A stretch of 64,000 bases of DNA from Paenibacillus sp. BJ-4 (GCF_020404765.1 NZ_JAIVEM010000097.1:124001-188000), one strand, 5' to 3'. Positions 1 to 9,339 are shown, counted from the stretch's first letter. Notes: generated by a model not told the origin, from the sequence alone. Program-made: numbers and translations.

Positions 1-58
1 CCTGTCTTCCTTTCGTAATCAAGGTTTATATTTTGTATGGTGTTCATAGCGAATTACG

Positions 59-961
59 TTATTCAGAACTGGTAAAATTCGTCTCCGGCATCCCCTTCAG
101 ATCACTTAAAAATTGCTGCATGGCTGAGTTTAGATATCGGCCAGATTTATAAATCACTCCTACCGGATGACTAACCTCCAGCTCGGGAATATGGATCATT
201 TTTAATGAGCCTGCACGCAGCTCGGAAGTGACCGACAGTCTGGAGATAATGGCAGCACCCAAATTAATTTCGACCATCCGTTTGACTTCCTCACTGCTGG
301 ACAACTCGATTACAACGTGAGGCACGATCTGGTGTTTTTTAAATACATCATCCACGAATTTCCTTCCAACCGTATCTGGTGAGAGCAGAATAAGCGGAAT
401 TTCCCGAAGGGCTTCAATGGTAGCATGCGGTTGGGAGGCCAGTGGGTGAGTAGGAGACACGACAAGCTCAAAGGAATCATAATACAGAATTGAAGTGCTC
501 AAATTCGGATTGCGTTCGATCAGATAGCCGATACCCACATCAATAAGTCCGTTCTCCACCTGCTGATAGATCATGGAGGAGGCCATAGATTGAATGGAGG
601 TTTTGATGAGCGGAAACTGATCCTGAAAGTAGGAAAGCACGCGCGGTAAAATTTGAATGGCGATGGATGTGGTCGTACCCAGCGCAATATGCCCCTGCGG
701 CGTTTCGTTTAGATCGTACAATTTCTGTCGTAATTCCTCGACAACCTCTAGTATCCGCTCGGCGTGCTCCAAAAAAACAGTTCCCCGGTCGGTCAGGGTG
801 ACGGGCTGGTTGCGGTCGATCAGAATGGTTTTGAATTCGTCCTCCAGGCTTTTGATCTGGGCGGACACCGCGGGCTGCGTCAAATTGAGAAGTTCTCCGG
901 CTTTTCGGAAACTCATAGTTTTGGAAATCATGATAAGTGTTTCAAGTTGACTGATGTTCAT
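59..961 (-). CDS. LysR-family transcriptional regulator
   Basis: This 300-residue protein has the standard LysR layout. A winged helix-turn-helix lies at about residues 13-37, with the family signature around LNLTQPAVSAQIKSLE. A linker helix follows, then a two-lobed substrate-binding-like effector domain from about residue 90 to the end. Such regulators usually control a divergent or nearby gene and often themselves. The start is supported by GAGGAGG a few bases upstream. The effector and target are unknown. The divergent neighbour is 424 bp away and is a chemotaxis gene, so a regulatory link is not obvious. Target genes may lie beyond the left edge of the window. Confidence 0.9.
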   Translation of the reverse strand: MNISQLETLIMISKTMSFRKAGELLNLTQPAVSAQIKSLEDEFKTILIDRNQPVTLTDRGTVFLEHAERILEVVEELRQKLYDLNETPQGHIALGTTTSIAIQILPRVLSYFQDQFPLIKTSIQSMASSMIYQQVENGLIDVGIGYLIERNPNLSTSILYYDSFELVVSPTHPLASQPHATIEALREIPLILLSPDTVGRKFVDDVFKKHQIVPHVVIELSSSEEVKRMVEINLGAAIISRLSVTSELRAGSLKMIHIPELEVSHPVGVIYKSGRYLNSAMQQFLSDLKGMPETNFTSSE

Positions 962-1069
962 GAAATTCCTCCTCTCTTTTCTTAATTCTGTCGCAGCTGT
1001 ATAGACTGAGTATTTTTAGCCAATTCACCTGTTCATATGTAAAACCGTCGATAAGCTTGATTTCATTAA

Positions 1070-1098
1070 ATTATAGGTTATTCGGGCAGGAAGGGCAA
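1070..1098 (-). promoter_or_regulatory. SigA-type promoter of the LysR gene
   Basis: On the minus strand TTGCCC (1098-1093) and TATAAT (1075-1070) are separated by exactly 17 bp. Transcription would start near 1062 and give a leader of about 100 nt before the LysR start at 961. This is seen directly; activity is inferred. Confidence 0.6.
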
Positions 1099-1237
1099 TG
1101 AATCAAAGCAGAGCACCGTGAAGTATGGTATATTGGGAAATAAAGACTAAAGTCCTGATATACATCAAAAATAACCAGCTAAATTCCGATGGGAAGTAAG
1201 ATATAGGACATTATTCACATTTTTTGTGATTTGGCTA

Positions 1238-1265
1238 TAAAAAATTGCCGGGAAGCTGTCGATAA
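1238..1265 (+). promoter_or_regulatory. Possible SigD (flagellar sigma) promoter
   Basis: TAAA at 1238-1241 is followed after 16 bp by GTCGATAA at 1258-1265. The Bacillus SigD consensus is TAAA-N14..16-GCCGATAA, so the -10 element matches 7 of 8 positions. The next gene is a CheX-type chemotaxis protein, which fits SigD control. The promoter lies about 120 bp before the start codon. Confidence 0.45.
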
Positions 1266-1385
1266 GTGATAAAGAGAGTATTTTGTTGAGGGTCGATTTT
1301 CGGTTTTTATCCTTATTTAAATTAAAAATTCTAATTAAAATGGGACTTTTGTTGTGTGTCTAAAAGCCCATCGTAAAGGGGCGCA

Positions 1386-1850
1386 ATGATCGTGAAGGCA
1401 GAAGTGATAAATCCTTTTTTGGAGTCGGCGCGACGGGTCATTGAACAACTGATCCAAGTCTCTCCCTCACCCGGCGATCTCGGTGTGAAAAATGTTGAAC
1501 TGGTAGATGACCATATTTGGATTATGATCGGAATGACCGGACAGCTTAGCGGAAATATTGTGTTCGGCCTGAATGAACAGGTGGCGCTACGTATGGTATC
1601 AGCGATGATGGGCGGATTTGTCTTGACTGAAATTGACGAGATGGGGAAAAGTGCAATTTCCGAATTGGGCAATATGATTAGTGGTAATGCCAGTACAATT
1701 TTGTCCAGTCAGGGAATTGTCGTAGACATCACTCCTCCGCAAGTCATGAGATCGGAAAACTTGACTGCTTTTGTACCTCAGCGTGCTCTTTTTATCCCGC
1801 TTACTGTAGAAGGAATCGGTGAGCTGGATATTCAGGTGATGATCTCATAA
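1386..1850 (+). CDS. cheX: CheX-like chemotaxis phosphatase
   Basis: This is a 154-residue protein of the CheC/CheX family. These proteins dephosphorylate CheY-P and help chemotactic adaptation. The family's catalytic signature E-x-x-N is seen at E93-N96, within ELGNMISGN, and a hydrophobic beta-strand/helix pattern spans the rest. The length is typical of CheX, which has a single active-site motif, whereas CheC has two. The ATG follows AAAGGGG with short spacing. It stands alone here, with no che or fli genes beside it. The possible SigD promoter upstream would tie it to the motility regulon. The family assignment is firm; the catalytic role is inferred from the motif. Confidence 0.85.
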   Translation: MIVKAEVINPFLESARRVIEQLIQVSPSPGDLGVKNVELVDDHIWIMIGMTGQLSGNIVFGLNEQVALRMVSAMMGGFVLTEIDEMGKSAISELGNMISGNASTILSSQGIVVDITPPQVMRSENLTAFVPQRALFIPLTVEGIGELDIQVMIS

Positions 1851-1878
1851 TATTAAAGAAGAAGGTTTTCTTTAATAT
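1850..1878 (+). other. AT-rich hairpin before the SDR gene
   Basis: A perfect 11-bp inverted repeat (1850-1860 with 1868-1878) encloses a 7-nt loop, GAAGGTT. It sits between the cheX stop and the G-rich ribosome site of the next gene. No T-tract follows, so it is more likely an mRNA structure or weak attenuator than a full terminator. Confidence 0.4.
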
Positions 1879-1890
1879 GGGGGGATGACC

Positions 1891-2670
1891 GTGAGTATAT
1901 TGCAAGATAAGATAGTTGTAATTACAGGAGCATCCAGCGGGATTGGCGCACTCTGTGCACGGCTGTTGAGCGAAAAGGGCGCGATCCCTATTTTGGCAGC
2001 ACGCTCGCAGGAGCGGCTGGAGCAAGTATCTGCGACTATCTGCGGCAGACATGAGTTGATCCCACTGGATGTCACCCGTCAGGAGCAGGTAGAGGCCTTC
2101 GCTGCCCGAGTATTGGAGCAGTACGGGCGGGTCGATATTTTGCTCAATAATGCGGGTTACGGAAAATTTGAGTATTTTCATGAAACAGACCTGACGGAGT
2201 TTGAACGAATGATGGACGTGAACTACATGGGAGCTGTTCGTTGCATCAAGGCGTTTCTACCGCAAATGACAGAGCGGCGTAGCGGGCAGATTGTCAATGT
2301 AGCGTCTATGGCCGGGAAAATCGGGACGGCCAAATCGACTTCATACACAGCGACGAAGCATGCCTTGCTCGGTTTCAGCAATGCGCTGCGGCAAGAGCTG
2401 CGCGGGAGCGGAGTGACCGTGACGACGATAAACCCAGGACCGATTGACACGCCATTTTTTGAGCTCGCAGATCCTTCAGGTGGATATGTTCGTAATGTAG
2501 GCTGGTTTATGCTAAAGCCGGATAAGGTAGCACAGCACATGGTAAAGGCAATAGAGCTTGGCAGAGAAGAGGTTAATCTGCCGCGGTGGGTATCCCCTTT
2601 TCTCAAGCTGTATCAGCTTGCTCCCAGACTGACGGACAGGCTGGGTCATGGTGTGATGAACAAGAAATAA
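1891..2670 (+). CDS. Short-chain dehydrogenase/reductase (SDR)
   Basis: This is a classical SDR of about 259 residues that would oxidise or reduce a small alcohol or ketone with NAD(P)H. The Rossmann signature TGASSGIG lies near residues 12-19, NNAG is present, and the catalytic Ser and Y-x-x-x-K appear in the segment ending SYTATK. A C-terminal hydrophobic patch resembles the DltE/YqjQ-like group. I prefer GTG at 1891, which is spaced correctly from the G-rich Shine-Dalgarno. The ATG at 1885 directly abuts it. The substrate is unknown. The stop codon lies inside the following terminator stem. Confidence 0.85.
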   Translation: MSILQDKIVVITGASSGIGALCARLLSEKGAIPILAARSQERLEQVSATICGRHELIPLDVTRQEQVEAFAARVLEQYGRVDILLNNAGYGKFEYFHETDLTEFERMMDVNYMGAVRCIKAFLPQMTERRSGQIVNVASMAGKIGTAKSTSYTATKHALLGFSNALRQELRGSGVTVTTINPGPIDTPFFELADPSGGYVRNVGWFMLKPDKVAQHMVKAIELGREEVNLPRWVSPFLKLYQLAPRLTDRLGHGVMNKK

Positions 2671-2719
2671 AAGATGTCCCAAAAGCCATGGGTATGGTGA
2701 GGGACATCTTTTATTTTTG
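2667..2719 (+). terminator. Rho-independent terminator after the SDR gene
   Basis: A perfect 14-bp stem (2667-2680 with 2701-2714) is followed by a T-rich tail. The TAA stop of the SDR gene lies within the left arm. Confidence 0.85.
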
Positions 2720-2791
2720 TGATTTGGTAACGAGGCTATTTTCGCATATAATGGAGAGTAACGAATTTACGTATAGGGGTTGGACCTTTTC

Positions 2792-4177
2792 ATGACATTA
2801 AATTTTGAATCGCTTGGCATTGAAGCAGATCTGTTGACCAAACTGGCTGAGCATGAAATTACGCAGCCTTCGCCGGTTCAGGCGCAGGCTATACCTGAAA
2901 TCATCAAAGGAAGGCATGTATTGGCGCGTTCGCAGACGGGTACAGGGAAGACACTGGCCTATTTGCTGCCGCTATTGCAAGCGATTGACCCACAGAAAAA
3001 GGCTACACAAAAGATGATACTGGCTCCAAGTCAGGAGCTCGCGATGCAAATTGTTCGCGAGGGACAGCGTTACGGAGAGCATCGCGGAATCCGCGTGCTT
3101 GGCCTGATTGGCGGAGCAGCCATCAAACGCCAAATTGAGAAGCTAAAGGATCATCCACAGCTTGTGGTCGGCACACCAGGACGTGTACGGGAACTCATTG
3201 CTGCGAAAAAGCTGAAAATGCATAACATTACAACCATCGTTATCGACGAGGTGGACCAGATGTTCCAGCTCGGCGGAGCAGGTGATGTGAAGAACATATT
3301 GGGCACCGCCCAGCGTGATCGTCAATTGGTATTTTTGTCCGCAACGCTGAACGACGAGATTCAAGCGCTGGCGAAGCGTGAGATGAATGATTACGCGGAA
3401 ATCGGCATTGATCCCGATCAGAAGACAGCCAGCGGACTGGAGCACTATTGCTTTGTAACCGAAGAGCGGGATAAGGTGGATATGCTACGCCGTCTGGTGC
3501 GTCATTTTAATCCAAGAAAAGCGCTGGTGTTCGTGAATACAACGAATGCTATCGGGGAGATTGAAGCCAAGCTCAATCATATGGGACTGACAACAGCATC
3601 CCTGTATGGTGATGCAGATAAAGTCACGCGCAGCAACGTACTGGCCCGATTCCGGGAGGACAAGCTCAAGGTGCTGATTGCTTCCGATGTGGCAGCCCGT
3701 GGTCTGGACATTGAGGGTCTGGAAATGGTCATTCATTTTGATCCGGCTACGGACAGTCAAGCCTATGTTCACCGTGCGGGACGTACAGGGCGTATGGGCT
3801 GCAAAGGACTGGTTGTGTCCGTTGTTACCGAGCGCGAAACGTTCATTATGCGCAAGTTCTCCCGTGAACTGGACATCGATATCACGGAGCGTGCGTTATA
3901 TGGAGGACGTGTTGTGGTGCCGCGTCCGGCGGATGCCAAGCGTGCGCCTGTAAGGCCATCCGAGACCAGAGCGATTTCTGATGCAAAGGAAAGCGGCAAG
4001 GCGCCAGTTCGTGGCGAGAATGGACGGCCCAGCAGGACTGCCGCAATCGGTTCGGTTCCTGGCAAGGGCAAAGGAGCAGCCTTGTCCAAAGCAGGAAAAG
4101 CACAGCGCGAGCGTGAGCGTAAAAACAAGGGTGCGCCAAGATGGCTGAAGGAAAAAGGGTCGAAGCCGAACGAATAA
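2792..4177 (+). CDS. DEAD-box RNA helicase
   Basis: This 461-residue ATP-dependent RNA helicase would remodel RNA duplexes, for example in ribosome assembly or RNA decay. All core motifs are visible: the Q-motif region near the N-terminus, SQTGTGKT (motif I), TPGR (Ib), DEVD in place of DEAD (II), SAT (III), and HRAGRTGRMG (VI). After about residue 375 comes a basic, low-complexity tail rich in Lys, Arg, Pro and Gly. Such tails give RNA affinity in this family. ATG at 2792 is chosen because AGGGG lies 12 bp upstream. A TTG at 2780 touches the AGGGG and is unlikely. The four-residue variant DEVD is a normal family variation. Confidence 0.92.
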   Translation: MTLNFESLGIEADLLTKLAEHEITQPSPVQAQAIPEIIKGRHVLARSQTGTGKTLAYLLPLLQAIDPQKKATQKMILAPSQELAMQIVREGQRYGEHRGIRVLGLIGGAAIKRQIEKLKDHPQLVVGTPGRVRELIAAKKLKMHNITTIVIDEVDQMFQLGGAGDVKNILGTAQRDRQLVFLSATLNDEIQALAKREMNDYAEIGIDPDQKTASGLEHYCFVTEERDKVDMLRRLVRHFNPRKALVFVNTTNAIGEIEAKLNHMGLTTASLYGDADKVTRSNVLARFREDKLKVLIASDVAARGLDIEGLEMVIHFDPATDSQAYVHRAGRTGRMGCKGLVVSVVTERETFIMRKFSRELDIDITERALYGGRVVVPRPADAKRAPVRPSETRAISDAKESGKAPVRGENGRPSRTAAIGSVPGKGKGAALSKAGKAQRERERKNKGAPRWLKEKGSKPNE

Positions 4178-4210
4178 GGACCGAACGGATAAGGGAGAAG
4201 AGGGGAAGCC

Positions 4211-4957
4211 ATGGAACAACAGCCTGTATTGCAAATTAACGGACTGACCGGCGGATACAGTGCCAAGCGTCCGGTGCTGCATCAGATTTCGCTCGATGTA
4301 AAGCCGGGCGAAATGGTGGGACTGATCGGTCTGAACGGGGCCGGGAAAAGTACGACCATGAAGCATATTTTGGGCCTGATGACACCGCAGGCCGGAGAAA
4401 TTCGCGTGCAGGGACATAAGCAGGAGGAGAATCCCGAGCAATATCAGGGAGCCATTGCTTTTGTACCCGAATCTCCAGAGCTGTATCCTGAAATGACGGT
4501 GATGGAGCATATGGAGTTCACCGCCAGGGCTTATGGAGTCAATGAAGCGGATTTCCGCACGCGCAGTAATCAGATGCTTGATTTGTTCCGCATGCGGGAT
4601 AAGAGTGGAAGCATGTCCATGCATCTTTCCAAAGGGATGCGCCAGAAAGTCATGATTATGTGCGCATTTTTAGCAGGACCACCGTTGTATGTCATTGATG
4701 AACCATTTTTGGGTTTGGACCCGCTGGGTATTCGTTCCCTGCTTGACTTCATGCTGGAAATGAAGCGTTCAGGCTCGTCCATTTTGCTCAGTTCTCATAT
4801 TCTGTCCACGATTGAAAATTATTGTGATCGTTTCATTGTGCTTCATCAGGGTACCATCATTGCACAGGGTACGCTGGATGAAGTGACAGCACAGGCGGGT
4901 AAGCCGGGCATGCCGCTGGAAGATGCATTTTATGAGCTGGTACAGGGCAGGGAATGA
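4211..4957 (+). CDS. ecsA: EcsA-type ABC transporter ATP-binding protein
   Basis: This 248-residue ABC ATPase has Walker A GLNGAGKST at 40-48, the signature motif LSKGM and Walker B ending in YVIDEP. Length, sequence style and the partner gene match Bacillus EcsA. Ecs transporters affect exoprotein secretion, regulated intramembrane proteolysis through RasP, and competence; the cargo is debated. It follows the helicase gene by 33 bp and overlaps the permease gene by 4 bp (ATGA), so the two are translationally coupled. Confidence 0.9.
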   Translation: MEQQPVLQINGLTGGYSAKRPVLHQISLDVKPGEMVGLIGLNGAGKSTTMKHILGLMTPQAGEIRVQGHKQEENPEQYQGAIAFVPESPELYPEMTVMEHMEFTARAYGVNEADFRTRSNQMLDLFRMRDKSGSMSMHLSKGMRQKVMIMCAFLAGPPLYVIDEPFLGLDPLGIRSLLDFMLEMKRSGSSILLSSHILSTIENYCDRFIVLHQGTIIAQGTLDEVTAQAGKPGMPLEDAFYELVQGRE

Positions 4958-6183
4958 GCATGGACTTGCAGCGTTTGCATAAAGAAAGACGTGTTGCGTT
5001 CTGGGGACAGGTGCTGCCCTACCTGGGCTATGTCATTCAAAGCGGCCTGGCAGTGGTCTTCGGCTTTGCGCTGATTGCTTTTGCTGCATGGTACACGTCG
5101 TTGTTGATGCATACTCCACCGGATTTGCCCATCCGCTGGATCATGCTGATTGTAGCTATTCCGATTGCTCATGCGAGCTTTCGCACGTATTTGAACGCGG
5201 CCGATATTGTCTTCCTGCGTCCGCAGGAATATGCGATGCAGCATTATTTTAAGGCCAGCCGCATTCGGGGTGTGGTCTATAAAATATTCGGTCTGCTGCT
5301 GCTGTCCATTATCGCGTGGCCACTGTATATTCGCAGTGATGTTGCACCTAAGCCGTTGCTGCTGACCCTGCTGCTGTTCGTGCTGTTGAAGCTGTTATTC
5401 AGCTATGGCGGCTGGCAGGAGCTTCGCATCGTATCGGTTGGCGCCAGCGCAGGCTATCGTCTGCTTCGGTGGGTGTTGGCTGTGCTAATGGTAGCCGCAT
5501 GGCTGTGGCAGCCTCCGCTGCGCAGCTTGCCGTTTATTGTATTGGTCAGCGTGGTCTACGTGCTCGTCCTGCGTTTTCCGGTCAAGCTGTTAGTAGCTTG
5601 GGAAAAGCTGATCCGGACAGAAAGCATGCAGGCCGCTCGGGTGATGCGCACTTTAGGCTGGTTCGTCGATGTACCTGCCCTTACGCAGAGAGTAACTCCG
5701 CGCCGCTGGCTTTCCTGGCTGGGGGGGAACATACCGTGGGACAGAAAGGGAGCGTATCGCTACCTGCTGTTTAAGACGTTTTTACGTACAGAACCCGCTG
5801 GTATTGTCATTCGGTTAGGTATTTTGGGTCTGTTAATTATATATATCACCCATACGGGCTGGATCGGTATTGCGGTGTATTTATTTTTTATATTTCTCAT
5901 TGGCGTACAAATCACTTCGCTGAGGCAGTATCACAAGGATTCGTTGTGGCTTCAGCTATATCCGATCCCTGCACATAGTCGTCGTGCGTCTTTTCTGGAC
6001 TTTGTCGTCCGATTGATGCTGCCCGCCGCCGTAGTCCTGTGGCTTCCTTTCCTGGCGAAAGGAACTGAGGATCTACTGTCTACGCTGCTGACACTGGTTG
6101 GTGGAGTTCTTGTGGTATTTCTGATCCGGGGAACACAGGCGAAAAAATGGCGTTTGGACGGACAAGATGAGGAAGAAGTGTGA
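4954..6183 (+). CDS. ecsB: EcsB-type ABC transporter permease
   Basis: This 409-residue multi-spanning membrane protein has long hydrophobic segments through most of its length and short charged loops. Its size and position after the EcsA-like ATPase match EcsB, the membrane partner of the Ecs complex. The start ATG overlaps the upstream stop. A strong terminator follows, so ecsA-ecsB, possibly with the helicase gene, form the operon end. The EcsB assignment rests on context plus topology, with no short diagnostic motif. Confidence 0.88.
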   Translation: MSMDLQRLHKERRVAFWGQVLPYLGYVIQSGLAVVFGFALIAFAAWYTSLLMHTPPDLPIRWIMLIVAIPIAHASFRTYLNAADIVFLRPQEYAMQHYFKASRIRGVVYKIFGLLLLSIIAWPLYIRSDVAPKPLLLTLLLFVLLKLLFSYGGWQELRIVSVGASAGYRLLRWVLAVLMVAAWLWQPPLRSLPFIVLVSVVYVLVLRFPVKLLVAWEKLIRTESMQAARVMRTLGWFVDVPALTQRVTPRRWLSWLGGNIPWDRKGAYRYLLFKTFLRTEPAGIVIRLGILGLLIIYITHTGWIGIAVYLFFIFLIGVQITSLRQYHKDSLWLQLYPIPAHSRRASFLDFVVRLMLPAAVVLWLPFLAKGTEDLLSTLLTLVGGVLVVFLIRGTQAKKWRLDGQDEEEV

Positions 6184-6207
6184 TCTGGTTCAAATGAAAC
6201 AAAGAAG

Positions 6208-6254
6208 AGGCTAATTCGCAAGCAGCAGGGGCTGTCTACGGATTAGCCTTTTTC
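6208..6254 (+). terminator. Terminator after ecsB
   Basis: An 11-bp stem with one G-U pair (6208-6218 with 6239-6249) encloses a 20-nt loop and is followed by five Ts. Confidence 0.85.
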
Positions 6255-6300
6255 GTGCGTTTGCTGCTATCGTCAGCCGTGGGTGCAGATACCCGTTTGC

Positions 6301-6423
6301 TTAAATGAAGATCGTTCTACTGATGATAACTAATAAAATGAACAATACCAAAATGGTTCCTGTGCTTGTGAATGCGCCGTAACCACCGTAACCGCCTCTT
6401 GTTTCTTCTGCTCCCATGCTCAT
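6301..6423 (-). CDS. YjcZ-family sporulation peptide (40 aa)
   Basis: This very small gene encodes MSMGAEETRGGYGGYGAFTS followed by a 17-residue hydrophobic segment (about residues 21-37) and RTIFI. Gly/Tyr repeats before a single membrane helix are typical of the YjcZ/YrzQ family of tiny sporulation proteins found in spore coats or membranes of Bacilli. A good site (GAGAGGAG) precedes the ATG at 6423. An in-frame ATG at 6417 is an alternative. Its precise role is not known for the family. Confidence 0.85.
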   Translation of the reverse strand: MSMGAEETRGGYGGYGAFTSTGTILVLFILLVIISRTIFI

Positions 6424-6623
6424 TCTCCTCTCGATCATTGTGATAAAGAATACACCGTATCTTATGAAGCTTCTTCCCTGGTGGCGTGGGCCAATGTTCC
6501 GGTTGGTTGCCGAATCGCCTTATATTTTTTATCAGATGCGGGAGTATAAAAAGGGAAAGACACGCATTGTCGAGAATAGAAGAAGTATGTAATCATTATC
6601 ACTTGGAAAGTGGGAAAGACGAG

Positions 6624-7901
6624 ATGCTGGTAGATAAGCTGCTCGTAAACATATTTCTTGTGTTTGTGCCGTTGCTGGTGTATAGCGCTTTGTCGGATCA
6701 CCGACATATGAAGCATGCCCCGTTGCTGATGGGAGGGGTGCTCGGTGTGTCTTCTGTGCTATGCCTTATTTTTTCATATATTTGGTATGGTTTATATTGG
6801 GATCTCCGGTATGTTCCTTTGATTCTTTCCGTGTTATATTTTGGCCCAAAGGCAGGATTACTGAATATAACGGTGATGGTGCTGGCTCGTATGTATGTGG
6901 GTCCTGAGTCGATGCAAGTAGGGCTTCTTAGCATGATTTTATGTTATCTAGGACCTCTCCTGGTGAGGAAAAAGTTTATGCAGCTCAAAGGCATGTTTTC
7001 CCGGGTAGGCATGAATATGCTAATGAGTATATGGACCAACGTAATCATGCTGATCATTCTTTTAATACATTCCTGGGCCAATGGCAGACTGGATGAGGAT
7101 GAGATTGTACTTATCAAGGCTGTTTCCTGGTTTGGTGTGATTCAATTTTTAAGTGTTGGAGCCTCCTCATTCTGGATGGAGTTTAGTTTGGAACGGGAAG
7201 AAATGAGAAAAAAGATTCGACATGCTGAGCGTATCAATACGTTAGGGGAACTGGCGGCCTCTATGGCCCATGAAGTACGCAATCCGTTGACTGTTGTTAA
7301 AGGGTTCCTACAAATGGTTCAGACAGGGTTGGAAGGGAAAAATCGCAGATATATTGCTTTGGCACTGGCAGAGGTAGATCGGGCTGAAAGAATTATTAGC
7401 GACTATCTGAACTTATCCAGACCGCAGATTGGTAAAACAGAGTTGATGGATCTGTCGGGCATGGTGCAGCAGATTGTTCTGCTTCTAAAACCGATGGCAA
7501 CCAAGCAAGGTGTAAGACTGTATACAGAGCTAAGGAATGAAATATACGTACATACGGATCGTAACCAGCTGTTACAGGCGTTAGTACATGTGACGAAAAA
7601 TGCGATTGAGGCTGCTGAAGATGGAGGCAAGGTATACATAACGCTGGCAATTCAGGAAGAACAGGCGTGTCTGAACATTAGGGATAATGGCAAGGGCATG
7701 AGCCAGGAGCATCTAGAGCGAGTGGGCACTCTGTTTTTTTCGACTAAAGAGGTAGGAACGGGACTGGGAACGGCTGTCTCCTTTCGAATCATTGAAGCAA
7801 TGAACGGGAGTATACGCTATGAGAGTGAGCCGGGAGTCGGAACCAAGGTGATCATCCTGCTGCCGCTGGCACAGGAATCCTTGCTCGCTGCCGAAGGTTA
7901 A
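6624..7901 (+). CDS. KinB-like membrane sensor histidine kinase
   Basis: About 425 residues. Five to six membrane helices fill residues 1-180 and resemble the 5TM receptor domain of LytS/KinB-type kinases. They are followed by a HisKA domain with MAHEVRNPLT (phospho-acceptor H216), an N-box VTKNAIEAA, the G1 box DNGKGM and a GLGTA box. There is no neighbouring response regulator gene. This is typical of orphan sporulation kinases that feed the Spo0F/Spo0B/Spo0A phosphorelay. The reading frame is open upstream to 6486, but those residues have no hydrophobic start and no ribosome site, so I choose ATG 6624. The phosphorelay role is inferred. Confidence 0.85.
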   Translation: MLVDKLLVNIFLVFVPLLVYSALSDHRHMKHAPLLMGGVLGVSSVLCLIFSYIWYGLYWDLRYVPLILSVLYFGPKAGLLNITVMVLARMYVGPESMQVGLLSMILCYLGPLLVRKKFMQLKGMFSRVGMNMLMSIWTNVIMLIILLIHSWANGRLDEDEIVLIKAVSWFGVIQFLSVGASSFWMEFSLEREEMRKKIRHAERINTLGELAASMAHEVRNPLTVVKGFLQMVQTGLEGKNRRYIALALAEVDRAERIISDYLNLSRPQIGKTELMDLSGMVQQIVLLLKPMATKQGVRLYTELRNEIYVHTDRNQLLQALVHVTKNAIEAAEDGGKVYITLAIQEEQACLNIRDNGKGMSQEHLERVGTLFFSTKEVGTGLGTAVSFRIIEAMNGSIRYESEPGVGTKVIILLPLAQESLLAAEG

Positions 7902-7942
7902 TCTGTCCGAGAGTGTGCTTGACAATCACTCAGCGGATCAAA

Positions 7943-7975
7943 AAGCGGTATGCCGCAACATTCGGCATACCGCTT
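7943..7975 (-). terminator. Terminator of the aminotransferase gene
   Basis: A perfect 13-bp stem (7943-7955 with 7963-7975) with a 7-nt loop. The T-run lies on the minus strand, so it mainly ends transcription coming from the aminotransferase gene. It also closes the convergent kinase gene. Confidence 0.8.
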
Positions 7976-8005
7976 CATTATGTTATACACTTAACCCCGC
8001 TACCG

Positions 8006-9304
8006 TTAGGCATTCAACAAATCCTGTGCGCCACGGTAAACAATGTCATACAAGTCTTCCAGATATTCTTCCTCAATGCAGGAGAACGCGATCCGGAGGT
8101 CGTGCTCACCCAGCGCAATCGTCCCCACTCCATATTGCTCCAGCAAATGTGTACGCAGCCGTTCGGCGGACAAGCCGTTCAGCTTGAGACACATGAAATA
8201 ACCCGAGTTGAAAGGATAGTAGCTCCATACATCTCCGTATTTCCCGCTATCAAGCAGTGCTTTGACCTTATTAGCCCGTCCCTTCATAATTTGGAACTTT
8301 TCTTGCTTTTGTTGCTCAAAATCAGGAGATTTGAGGGCATCCAGTACGAAGGTTTGGGATGGGTGAGGGCCGCTCGAAATCGTTGCCCGGATAATCCCCA
8401 GAGTTTTTTGTTCCAGTGCGTTTAGCACATCTTGATTTTCGGAGGCGAAGGTAATAAATCCGACACGGAAACCCCAAACGTATTCTTCTTTGGTGGCTCC
8501 GTCGACTTTGATTGGTAAAATTCTCGGATGAAGTCCAGCTAACTGACCAAATAGCGATTCATGCAGGGAGTCCTCGAAGAACAGACCAAAATAAGCATCG
8601 TCTGTCACCACCACGACATTGATGCCTGCCTCTGCTGCTTCATGAATGGCAGCAACAATTGCTTCACCCTCTTCGGCGCCCGGTGTATAGCCAGTTGGAT
8701 TGTTCGGGAAGTTCAGCACAACGATAGCTTTGCCGTATTCTTTCTGCGCCAACAGCGCCTCACGTAACCCCTCACTATTAAAGCGGTGATCTTCCGTGAA
8801 CAATGGGAAGTTTACCAATCGTCCATGACGGCGAATACCGAAAGTCAGCTCATAATTTTCCCAGTTTTTGTCCGGATAAATGACAGCATCCCCTTCATCT
8901 GTAAACAGGTCGGCAACGATACTCAAGCCGTGGGTCAGCGCATTCGTAACTACAGGAAGGCCAAAGCCTTTTCCAGCCAGCGAAGGATTTTCCTTCAGCA
9001 TTTTATCGCGCCATACGCTGCGCAGTTCAGGTTTGCCCGCAGGGGGTGCATAAGGGTATAAATCCTTGGGACTATAAGCGGACAGCTTCTCTTGAATAAC
9101 CTGCAAATGCATAGGACCGCTGCCTTCAGTAGCAATACCAATCGTAGCGTTATACTTTTTAGCAAGCTTCCCCGCCTCTGCGGATTGACTCAAAATTCCT
9201 TCTTTTGGAAAATAAATTTCTTTACCTAAAAGGGAAAGCATTTGATATACATGCTCGTTGCCTGTCTGAATGTTTTGGTTTAGCTGCGCTACCAGTGGAT
9301 TCAT
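8006..9304 (-). CDS. PLP-dependent class I/II aminotransferase
   Basis: About 432 residues. It is a fold-type I aminotransferase that would move an amino group between an amino acid and a 2-oxo acid using pyridoxal phosphate. Family features seen are NFPNNPTGY, the Asp/Tyr pair in VTDDAYFG, the lysine-containing segment VDGATKEEYVWGFRVGF (Schiff-base Lys), and a C-terminal Arg in DLRIAFS. The protein aligns by eye with the aspartate/tyrosine aminotransferase class. The substrate is not clear. I choose ATG 9304, which follows GGAAGG. ATG 9328 lies only about 5 nt after the predicted transcription start and lacks a ribosome site. Confidence 0.85.
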   Translation of the reverse strand: MNPLVAQLNQNIQTGNEHVYQMLSLLGKEIYFPKEGILSQSAEAGKLAKKYNATIGIATEGSGPMHLQVIQEKLSAYSPKDLYPYAPPAGKPELRSVWRDKMLKENPSLAGKGFGLPVVTNALTHGLSIVADLFTDEGDAVIYPDKNWENYELTFGIRRHGRLVNFPLFTEDHRFNSEGLREALLAQKEYGKAIVVLNFPNNPTGYTPGAEEGEAIVAAIHEAAEAGINVVVVTDDAYFGLFFEDSLHESLFGQLAGLHPRILPIKVDGATKEEYVWGFRVGFITFASENQDVLNALEQKTLGIIRATISSGPHPSQTFVLDALKSPDFEQQKQEKFQIMKGRANKVKALLDSGKYGDVWSYYPFNSGYFMCLKLNGLSAERLRTHLLEQYGVGTIALGEHDLRIAFSCIEEEYLEDLYDIVYRGAQDLLNA

Positions 9305-9339
9305 TCCCGTTTCATCCTTCCAAGTCATTTTGATTACAT

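Larger units (their letters stand above)
962..1385. other. Divergent intergenic region, LysR/CheX
   Basis: These 424 bp are AT-rich and carry no gene that I can see. They hold the LysR promoter at 1070-1098 and a possible SigD promoter at 1238-1265 facing the chemotaxis gene. The sequence GTCGATAAG occurs twice (near 1046 and 1258), but only the second copy has an upstream TAAA at suitable spacing. Confidence 0.6.

Noticed and set aside
3769..4624. Minus-strand frames of 165 and 242 codons opposite the helicase tail and ecsA
   Set aside because: They lie fully antisense to well-supported genes, have no ribosome sites and no recognisable domains.
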